Shown here one piece after another: positions 1 to 4,978 of a stretch of DNA of 5,649 nucleotides. Origin of the DNA: Bacteroidales bacterium GP4 (GTDB lineage Bacteria; Bacteroidota; Bacteroidia; Bacteroidales; Muribaculaceae). A program made the position numbers and the translations under genes. The stretch spans positions 1 through 5,649 of the forward strand of contig DAAL01000261.1 of the NCBI GenBank assembly GCA_001701065.1, given 5' to 3'. Under the pieces are notes generated by a model that did no database searches, had not been told where the DNA came from, and worked only from the letters and a program-made list of their open reading frames with translations. Each line of letters starts with the position of its first letter. The stretch's first letter is position 1.

Positions 1-38
1 TGTGAGCGCCCCGATTCTCTTTTATGAAGGTAGATAGT

Positions 39-1103
39 TTAGTAGTTCCACTGGCAAGCTACCATTGACAAGCTTGTACATCCTATAGTACGGAAGTCGG
101 TAATGTAGTTGTAACGGCAGTTGATGTAGGTAAGAGCCTGGTCAAATGATACATCCAACATTGTCAACTGGTTGTTGTTACAGATAAGACGCTGTAGGAA
201 AGTCTGGTTTGAAAGAGTCAGGCTGGTAAGGTCATTGTAGCAGCAGTCAACATATTGAAGTTGCGGGCAATTCTCAACTGTGAAAGTGGTAAGGTCGTTG
301 TAGGAGCAAACGATGTCGATAAGAGCGCCGCAGTCACGGAGTGCGAGTGAGTTCATACGGTTGTCGCTGCAGATGAATGTGCTCAGTGAAGGAAGACCTG
401 AGATAATCATGCTTGAAATCTCGTTGTCGTCAATATTGAAGTTAGTAAGGTTTTCTACACCGAATAGATTGATGGTGGTCAACTTGTTGTAACCGCAATA
501 GAGGTTCTTAAGGTTGGCGCAGCCTTCTACGTTAAGCTGTTCGATGTGACATCCCTGGCAGTTCAATGTCTTAAGCTGAGTGGCATTGGCAACGCTTAGT
601 TCCACAAAGAGGTTGTTTGAACAGTTGAGGTCTTGCAATAGGGGAGTACCGGTAATGTTAAGGTCGGTAAGACGATTACGGTAAACTGTCAGTTTGGTGA
701 GCGCATTGTTGTTGTCAAGAGCAAGTTCGCTAAGTTTATTACGTGAAGCGTTGAGTTCAACAAGAGCAGCGTCGCCGCTTACTGAAAGATTAGAGATGGC
801 ATTTCGAGAAACGTCAACTTTAGTCAATGCGGTAAATCCTGACAAATCAAGAGTGCCTGCGAGGTGTTTGTCTTTCCAGTCGATAGATGTCACTTTTCCA
901 CCTTCCACTGTTACACCCTCCCAGGTAGCCGGGGACTTAAGGTCTGAGATTTTTAATGCTTGTGCATTAGTCCCGCCTTTTTCACTGGGTTGTGACAAAA
1001 ATTCTTGAAGTTGTTTCATTTCATTCTTGTCGAGTTTCTGTGCGAAAGCTGTCATGCCAAATAACATAACGGCGATCATTAATAATGACTTTTTCATAAA
1101 CAT
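39..1103 (-). CDS. Secreted leucine-rich-repeat protein
   Basis: A 354-residue exported protein, probably a surface or periplasmic binding scaffold; its ligand is unknown. The start MFMKKSLL is followed by a hydrophobic segment and an AFA|Q signal-peptidase site near residue 21. The second Met (ATG at 1097) would give a tidier MKKS signal peptide and is an equally good start, as no ribosome-binding site decides. Residues 60-92 (WEGVT, then a V-T-S-I-D stretch) resemble the cap seen in front of many LRR domains. From residue 93 come twelve repeats of exactly 21 residues with the pattern LxxLxCxxNxLxxLxVxxxxx, then a 10-residue partial repeat ending in QWNY. No lipobox and no type IX sorting domain are visible. 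It lies 202 bases downstream of the DUF488 gene on the same strand and seems to be its own unit. Family assignment is firm; function is unknown. Confidence 0.93.
   Translation of the reverse strand: MFMKKSLLMIAVMLFGMTAFAQKLDKNEMKQLQEFLSQPSEKGGTNAQALKISDLKSPATWEGVTVEGGKVTSIDWKDKHLAGTLDLSGFTALTKVDVSRNAISNLSVSGDAALVELNASRNKLSELALDNNNALTKLTVYRNRLTDLNITGTPLLQDLNCSNNLFVELSVANATQLKTLNCQGCHIEQLNVEGCANLKNLYCGYNKLTTINLFGVENLTNFNIDDNEISSMIISGLPSLSTFICSDNRMNSLALRDCGALIDIVCSYNDLTTFTVENCPQLQYVDCCYNDLTSLTLSNQTFLQRLICNNNQLTMLDVSFDQALTYINCRYNYITDFRTIGCTSLSMVACQWNY
72..827 (-). repeat. Array of twelve 63-nt LRR-encoding units
   Basis: This stretch encodes residues 93-344 of the LRR protein as twelve consecutive 21-residue units with no insertion or deletion. 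Position 1 is always Leu and position 9 is Asn in all but unit 5, where it is Cys. Position 6 is Val/Ala/Val in units 1-3, Ile in unit 7, and Cys in the other eight units and in the terminal partial unit. The periodicity is clear in the protein; the DNA units have diverged. Confidence 0.9.
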
Positions 1104-1305
1104 TGAATAGTTGAGTTAGTAATTATCGTTTTTATACTCTTAAAACAATGTGCATTTGTAAAAGTTTAAAAATTTACATAAATTTTACGCACGATTGTGA
1201 TTTTATTTTAACATCTTCATTTGTGACCTTGTCAAATAACTCTCTGAATATGTGAATATATGAGTCATATGCCTAAAAATGAAGCTAAACCGGTCAACTT
1301 ACAAT
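1104..1305. other. AT-rich intergenic region between two minus-strand genes
   Basis: This 202-bp spacer separates the end of the DUF488 gene from the start of the LRR gene and should hold the LRR gene's promoter. I found no exact TAnnTTTG -7 box on the minus strand; the nearest match is TAAATTTT in the AT-rich stretch around 1171-1178. No GC-rich terminator hairpin follows the DUF488 gene. Minor sequence features are an odd palindrome (ATATGA, G, TCATAT) at 1258-1270 and three imperfect tandem 8-mers starting TGA at 1245-1268. Confidence 0.5.
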
Positions 1306-1665
1306 TTAACTTAAAAGAGACTCTAAAGCTTCTTTCACCACTACGGCATTGTTGTGCGTCTCGTCGTGGGATGAATATAATAGAGTCACTTTAGGCTTTG
1401 CGGCTATGGCGTTCTTGAATGAATTGAAAGCTTCGGAGCCTTTCAGTTCATCCAGGTATTTCTTTTTGAACTCCTCCCATCTACTGTCGGGATCGACATG
1501 GAACCATTCTCTCAGTTCGGTGGACGGGGCTATATCCTTCTCCCACAAGTCATAGTGGAATGTTTCGTGGGAAAGCCCTCTCGGCCACAGCCGGTCGATA
1601 TAAACTCGGTAACCGTCCTCGTTTGATTCCGGCTCATAGGCTCTTTTCAATAGAATCGTTGTCAT
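1306..1665 (-). CDS. DUF488 (YeaO-like) family protein
   Basis: A 119-residue soluble protein, full length for the short YeaO-type members of the DUF488 family. Family hallmarks are visible in order: RVYIDRLWPRGLS at residues 20-32, WEKDIAPSTELREWF at 41-55, the DPDSRWEEFKKKY stretch at 58-70, and VTLLYSSHDETHNNA at 93-107. There is no signal peptide or membrane segment. The biochemical role of the family is not established, so I assign none. The ATG is two bases after the stop of a possible 46-codon ORF and about 12 bases after a 6-bp inverted repeat (1677-1699). It is transcribed divergently from the Fur-family gene. The call is based on conserved motifs and is secure at family level. Confidence 0.93.
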   Translation of the reverse strand: MTTILLKRAYEPESNEDGYRVYIDRLWPRGLSHETFHYDLWEKDIAPSTELREWFHVDPDSRWEEFKKKYLDELKGSEAFNSFKNAIAAKPKVTLLYSSHDETHNNAVVVKEALESLLS

Positions 1666-1667
1666 GA

Positions 1668-1808
1668 TTATAGTTTGTTATTTATGTATAGGGAATAACA
1701 TACAATGCATCCATGAAGTTTGAGTGCTTTCTCCGGCAGGTGCAACGCGCCCGACAATCCCGTACCGCCAAGATTCCTCATTATCGCGTCCATTGATGCG
1801 GAATACAC
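1668..1808 (-). CDS. Possible 46-residue small protein (doubtful)
   Basis: An open frame starting with GTG at 1808 is preceded, at a 7-base spacing, by a perfect AAGGAGG Shine-Dalgarno sequence (1816-1822 on the minus strand). It ends two bases before the DUF488 start, an arrangement that could couple translation. The peptide begins MYSASMDAIMRNLGG and has a CIVC motif near residues 34-37; I recognise no family. An internal ATG at 1793 is an alternative start. Against it: Bacteroidetes rarely rely on Shine-Dalgarno sequences, several other frames on both strands across this GC-rich block are also open, and the last 13 codons are AT-rich. A structured RNA would explain the open frames as well. 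Confidence 0.2.
   Translation of the reverse strand: MYSASMDAIMRNLGGTGLSGALHLPEKALKLHGCIVCYSLYINNKL
1677..1699. repeat. 6-bp inverted repeat before the DUF488 start
   Basis: The arms GTTATT (1677-1682) and AATAAC (1694-1699) are perfect complements around an 11-base loop. In a minus-strand transcript the hairpin would end about 12 bases before the DUF488 start codon, where it could affect translation. The stem is AT-rich and weak. Confidence 0.35.
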
Positions 1809-1813
1809 TCCGC
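1707..1813 (+). ncRNA. Candidate structured RNA or conserved GC-rich element
   Basis: This part of the divergent intergenic region is much richer in GC than its flanks and contains nested complementary segments. An outer stem pairs 1707-1715 with 1791-1799 (8 of 9 pairs). Shorter helices follow at 1721-1724/1777-1780 and 1727-1729/1770-1772. An inner stem, GGC-a-GGTGC (1735-1743) with GTACCGCC (1762-1769), has one bulge and one G-U pair. That G-U pair would be a C-A mismatch on the other strand, which mildly favours a plus-strand RNA. A hairpin GCGGA/TCCGC (1798-1813) follows and competes with the base of the outer stem. A T-run at 1881-1886 could be the 3' end. I did not recognise a named RNA family; 6S-like RNA is one possibility to test. 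The folding was done by eye. Confidence 0.3.
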
Positions 1814-1846
1814 TTCCTCCTTATTAGTCTTTAATGCTGACCGTGG

Positions 1847-1866
1847 CGGCAAAATATCTTTTGCCG
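1847..1866. promoter_or_regulatory. Perfect 8-bp dyad, candidate operator
   Basis: The arms CGGCAAAA (1847-1854) and TTTTGCCG (1859-1866) are perfectly complementary around TATC. The dyad lies between divergent genes, 56 bases upstream of the -7 box of the Fur-family gene. It is not a classical terminator because the A/T part of the stem is next to the loop and no T-run follows directly. A dimeric regulator's binding site or a cruciform/RNA hairpin are possible readings. Confidence 0.4.
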
Positions 1867-1869
1867 TTG

Positions 1870-1886
1870 ATGCAATCGCATTTTTT
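1870..1886 (+). terminator. Weak terminator-like hairpin with T-run
   Basis: ATGC (1870-1873) and GCAT (1878-1881) form a 4-bp stem around AATC, followed by T residues to 1886. The stem is short, so termination would be inefficient. It would only make sense as the 3' end of a plus-strand RNA from the intergenic region, insulating the Fur promoter. Confidence 0.2.
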
Positions 1887-1922
1887 AGGCACTCGTTTTA
1901 AACAGTTTCTAATGTTTTTTCG

Positions 1923-1930
1923 TATCTTTG
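1923..1930 (+). promoter_or_regulatory. Bacteroidetes-type -7 promoter element of the Fur gene
   Basis: TATCTTTG matches the Bacteroidetes sigma-factor -7 consensus TAnnTTTG exactly. The matching TTTG -33 element is poor; the nearest is a TTTT at 1896-1899, 23 bases upstream. The ATG of the Fur-family gene is only 7 bases after this box, so the transcript would have almost no 5' leader. Confidence 0.65.
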
Positions 1931-1936
1931 CAAAGA
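1925..1936. promoter_or_regulatory. 12-bp palindrome over the Fur promoter, candidate operator
   Basis: TCTTTGCAAAGA is a perfect palindrome covering the second half of the -7 box and the expected transcription start. A repressor bound here would block the promoter, so autoregulation by the adjacent Fur-family protein is a natural idea. Half of the palindrome is explained by the promoter consensus itself, which lowers its weight. Confidence 0.35.
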
Positions 1937-1937
1937 A

Positions 1938-2432
1938 ATGTTAGAGGAAAAAACGCTTGCGGCTGCACGTGCGGCGTTTACGGAATATTTGAGGGTTAAA
2001 AAGCTCCGAAAGACTCCTGAACGCTATGCGATTCTTGACAAAGTGTGCCAGATTAACGGCCATTTTGGCATAGATGAACTGTACACGTCAGTGATTGCCG
2101 ACGGATTCCATGTGAGTAAAGCTACCTTATATAACACTATAGAGCTTTTCACAAAATGTGGCATCGTGCGTAAACATCAGTTTGGCACCTCGAAAGCTCT
2201 TTATGAGATAACCACCGGAATCGCCAATCATCTGCATCTCATCTGCCAGCAATGCGGAAAGATAAAAGAGGTGAAGGACTCGGAATTTATGGCTTACATG
2301 GCATCAAAGCGGTTCTCGTCGTTCAACAACTCTTATTTTTGCCTCTATGTCTACGGCGTGTGCGGAACGTGCGCCCGGCGTAAGAAGCGTATGCTTAAGG
2401 ATGTGAGTACTAAGAATAAATCTCAAAAATAA
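1938..2432 (+). CDS. Fur-family metal-responsive transcriptional regulator
   Basis: A 164-residue winged-helix regulator of the Fur superfamily. The recognition-helix region is VSKATLYNTIELFTKCGIV (residues 59-77). Structural zinc cysteines are C103, C106, C142 and C145. By alignment with E. coli Fur, the main regulatory site is complete: H42, E90, H98, H100 and E111. The second site looks lost: N97, L99, M118 and V141 stand where H87, D89, E108 and H125 would be. Glu at 111, where peroxide-sensing PerR has its key Asp, argues for metal sensing rather than peroxide sensing, although this is inference. The basic tail (RRKKR, then to residue 164) is of unknown role. The start is the only ATG before residue 118 and lies just after the -7 box. 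PurA follows 13 bases downstream. Fur genes beside purA are, to my knowledge, common in Bacteroidales. The regulated genes are unknown. Confidence 0.95.
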   Translation: MLEEKTLAAARAAFTEYLRVKKLRKTPERYAILDKVCQINGHFGIDELYTSVIADGFHVSKATLYNTIELFTKCGIVRKHQFGTSKALYEITTGIANHLHLICQQCGKIKEVKDSEFMAYMASKRFSSFNNSYFCLYVYGVCGTCARRKKRMLKDVSTKNKSQK

Positions 2433-2444
2433 ACAATATATTGT
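2433..2444. promoter_or_regulatory. 12-bp palindrome filling the Fur-purA gap
   Basis: ACAATATATTGT is a perfect palindrome that occupies all but one base of the 13-base gap between the Fur stop and the purA start. It could be an operator or a small RNA hairpin at the purA start. AT-rich palindromes of this length occur by chance about once in a window this size, so the placement is the main argument. Confidence 0.3.
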
Positions 2445-2445
2445 C

Positions 2446-3717
2446 ATGAAAGTAGATGTTCTACTGGGTCTCCAATGGGGAGATGAGGGAAAAGGAAAAG
2501 TTGTGGATGTATTGACTCCGCACTATGATGTGGTGGCACGTTTTCAAGGGGGTCCCAATGCGGGACACACCCTTGAGTTTGAGGGTAAGAAGTATGTGCT
2601 CCGTTCTATTCCGTCGGGAGTGTTCCAGCATGGTCAGATCAATATCATCGGTAACGGCGTGGTGCTTGACCCCGTATTGTTCAAGGAAGAAGCCGAAGCG
2701 CTTGAGAAAAGCGGTGTGCCTTTGAAGTCGATTCTTAAGCTTTCAAAGAAGATGCATTTGATAATGCCTACCCACCGCTTGCTTGACGCAGCCAATGAAA
2801 AAGCTAAAGGCGGAGCCAAGATAGGCACTACAGGAAAAGGCATCGGTCCCACTTATACCGACAAGGTGAGCCGTAACGGTCTACGCCTGGGCGACACAAC
2901 TCTTGATTTTAAACAGCGTTACGAGGCAGCGCGTGACCGCCACATAAAGATACTTGAATCCATGGGCGAAACCCCTGACATAGCCGAACTCGAAGCCAAG
3001 TGGCTCGATGCGATTGAATACATCAAGGGATATGACATCGTGGACAGCGAGCATCTCATCAACCGTATGCTTAATGAAGGCAAAAGCATCCTTTGCGAAG
3101 GCGCGCAGGGCACTCTGCTCGACGTTGACTTCGGAAGCTATCCATTTGTCACATCAAGCAACACCATCTGCTCAGGCGCATGCGCCGGTCTTGGAGTTGC
3201 CCCCAACAAGATAGGGGATGTGTACGGTATCTTTAAAGCTTACTGCACCCGTGTGGGTTCAGGACCGTTCCCTACTGAACTTCATGATGCCACCGGCGAC
3301 CGCATCCGTGACCTCGGACATGAATACGGCGCAGTGACAGGTCGTGAACGCCGTTGCGGCTGGATTGACCTCGTGGCTCTCAAATACGCTATCATGCTCA
3401 ACGGAGTTACCAAGCTTATCATGATGAAGAGCGACGTGCTCGACGATTTCGACGAAATCAAGGCTTGCGTTGCCTACAACATCAAGGGTGAGCGTGTGGA
3501 AGAATTCCCTTACTCTATCGAGGAGGAAACTCTGGAGCCTGTGTATGTGACTTTGCCGGGCTGGAAAACTGATATGACCCGCATGAAGAGCGAGGACGAG
3601 TTCCCGCAGAATTTCAAGGACTACATAGCATTCCTCGAAAAAGAGCTTAATGTGCCCATAGCCATTGTGTCTATCGGTCCTGACCGCGAACAGACTATTA
3701 TACGTAACAACAAATAA
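2446..3717 (+). CDS. purA: Adenylosuccinate synthetase
   Basis: A 423-residue, full-length PurA. It joins IMP and aspartate with GTP hydrolysis to give adenylosuccinate, the first committed step from IMP to AMP, in the cytoplasm. The phosphate loop WGDEGKGK spans residues 11-18 with the catalytic base D13. The catalytic acid H41 lies in GGPNAGHT (35-42). Other hallmarks are GTTGKGIGPTY (127-137), EGAQGTLLD (218-226), the GSGPFPTE stretch (271-278), the substrate loop TGRERRCGW (298-306) and the guanine-binding KSDVLD (328-333; KLDVLD in E. coli). All catalytic residues are present. The ATG at 2446 begins directly with the conserved MKVDVLLGLQ. It lies 13 bases after the Fur stop and 13 bases before the DUF1015 gene, so it is probably co-transcribed with both. 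Confidence 0.98.
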   Translation: MKVDVLLGLQWGDEGKGKVVDVLTPHYDVVARFQGGPNAGHTLEFEGKKYVLRSIPSGVFQHGQINIIGNGVVLDPVLFKEEAEALEKSGVPLKSILKLSKKMHLIMPTHRLLDAANEKAKGGAKIGTTGKGIGPTYTDKVSRNGLRLGDTTLDFKQRYEAARDRHIKILESMGETPDIAELEAKWLDAIEYIKGYDIVDSEHLINRMLNEGKSILCEGAQGTLLDVDFGSYPFVTSSNTICSGACAGLGVAPNKIGDVYGIFKAYCTRVGSGPFPTELHDATGDRIRDLGHEYGAVTGRERRCGWIDLVALKYAIMLNGVTKLIMMKSDVLDDFDEIKACVAYNIKGERVEEFPYSIEEETLEPVYVTLPGWKTDMTRMKSEDEFPQNFKDYIAFLEKELNVPIAIVSIGPDREQTIIRNNK

Positions 3718-3730
3718 ACATCACCTTGTT

Positions 3731-4978
3731 ATGGCAAAAGTTAAACCGTTTAAGGGGCTGCGTCCTCCGAGAGAATTGGTGACCGAAGTTGCGTCACGCC
3801 CTTACGATGTGTTGAATTCCGAGGAAGCCCGGGCTGAAGCCGAGGGCAATCCCAAGTCGCTTTACCACATTATCAAGCCTGAGATAGACTTTGAAGCAGG
3901 CACTGACGAGCATGACCCTAAAGTGTACGATAAAGCTGTGGAGAATTTCAAGAACTTCCAGCGTCAGGGTTGGCTTGTTCAGGACAACAAGGAGAATTAT
4001 TACATCTATGCCCAGACCATGGACGGACGTACACAGTACGGATTTGTTATAGCCGCCAATGTAGCCGACTACATGGAAGGACGTATAAAGAAGCATGAAC
4101 TTACCCGCCGCGACAAGGAAGAGGACCGCATGAAGCATGTGCGCATCAACAATGCCAATGTCGAGCCGGTGTTTTTCGCTTTTCCTGACAATGAAGTGCT
4201 AGAAGGCATTATCCGTGACACTATCAAGGGTGAACCGGAATATGATTTCGTGACTCCCGACGGATTCGGACACCACTTCTGGGTAATCGACAATGAAGAA
4301 GTCATTGCCGCTATAACTAAAGAATTTGAGAAGATTCCTTACTTGTATATAGCTGACGGACACCATCGTTCGGCTGCGGCTGCCCTGGTGGGACATGAAA
4401 AAGCTACACAGAACCCTAACCACACCGGTGAGGAGGAATACAATTACTTCCTTGCGGTGGCTTTCCCGGCATCGCACCTTAAGATTATTGACTACAACCG
4501 TGTGGTCAAGGACCTTAACGGACTGTCGCCTGAACAATTCCTTGCTAAACTCGGCGAAAATTTCATTGTCGAGGAGAAGGGTGCTGATGAATACCGTCCT
4601 GAACGGCTGCATAATTTCTCGCTTTATCTTGACGGAAAATGGTACAGCCTTACAGCCAAGGAAGGTACTTATAATGACGAAGATCCCATAGGACAGCTTG
4701 ACGTGACTATATCAAGCGACCTCATCCTGAGGGATATTCTCGGAATCCATGACCTTAGAAGCGATAAGCGCATCGACTTTGTGGGCGGAATCCGTGGACT
4801 CGGTGAACTAAAGAAGCGTGTGGATTCAGGCGAGATGAAGATGGCTCTTGCGCTTTATCCTGTGACTATGAAGCAGCTTATGCGCATAGCCGACACCGGA
4901 AATATCATGCCGCCGAAAACCACATGGTTTGAGCCTAAGCTTCGTTCCGGCTTGATAGTGCACAAGCTTGACGATTGA
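3731..4978 (+). CDS. DUF1015 family protein (ParB-like DGHHR motif)
   Basis: A 415-residue soluble protein, full length for the DUF1015 family. Conserved blocks are PFKGLRPP (residues 6-13), RPYDVLN (23-29), SLYHIIKPE (43-51), KKHELTRRDKEEDR (120-133), the signature YIADGHHRSAAA (206-217) and the C-terminal MPPKTTWFEPKLRSGL (393-408). There is no signal peptide or membrane segment. The biochemical function is not established to my knowledge; relatives often lie beside serine-biosynthesis genes (serC, serA), which are not in this window. DGHHR recalls the GxxR motif of ParB/sulfiredoxin-fold proteins, including free-serine kinases, but that link is speculative. I chose the ATG at 3731 (MAKVKPFKG) because the frame upstream runs inside purA and lacks family sequence. 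Its TGA overlaps the next ATG by one base (TGATG), which suggests coupled translation. Confidence 0.94.
   Translation: MAKVKPFKGLRPPRELVTEVASRPYDVLNSEEARAEAEGNPKSLYHIIKPEIDFEAGTDEHDPKVYDKAVENFKNFQRQGWLVQDNKENYYIYAQTMDGRTQYGFVIAANVADYMEGRIKKHELTRRDKEEDRMKHVRINNANVEPVFFAFPDNEVLEGIIRDTIKGEPEYDFVTPDGFGHHFWVIDNEEVIAAITKEFEKIPYLYIADGHHRSAAAALVGHEKATQNPNHTGEEEYNYFLAVAFPASHLKIIDYNRVVKDLNGLSPEQFLAKLGENFIVEEKGADEYRPERLHNFSLYLDGKWYSLTAKEGTYNDEDPIGQLDVTISSDLILRDILGIHDLRSDKRIDFVGGIRGLGELKKRVDSGEMKMALALYPVTMKQLMRIADTGNIMPPKTTWFEPKLRSGLIVHKLDD

Noticed and set aside
1..38. Possible terminator or gene end downstream of the LRR gene
   Set aside because: Only 38 bases are visible, and they show no clear hairpin or open frame.
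694..1008. 104-codon open frame on the plus strand across the LRR gene
   Set aside because: It is antisense to a clear repeat-containing, signal-peptide-bearing gene and has no recognisable domain.
1148..1255. 35-codon plus-strand ORF in the AT-rich LRR/DUF488 spacer
   Set aside because: Composition is AT-rich intergenic DNA, there is no ribosome-binding or promoter signal, and the peptide looks random.
1258..1270. Odd palindrome ATATGA-G-TCATAT and nearby 8-mer repeats
   Set aside because: Short and AT-rich, expected by chance in such a spacer; no link to a promoter could be made.
1713..1796. 27-codon plus-strand ORF (MKFECFLRQV...) in the Fur/DUF488 spacer
   Set aside because: It is one of several frames open across the GC-rich block on both strands and has no start signal; a non-coding element explains this better.
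3665..3730. Longer N-terminus for the DUF1015 protein, starting inside purA
   Set aside because: The extra 22 residues are purA sequence in another frame and match nothing in the family, while MAKVKPFKGLRPP at 3731 is the conserved family start.
4199..4612. 137-codon open frame on the minus strand within the DUF1015 gene
   Set aside because: It overlaps a well-conserved gene on the other strand and shows no family motif.
4975..4977. TTG start for the RseC-family gene
   Set aside because: The ATG immediately after it at 4978 gives the usual TGATG overlap and is the better start.
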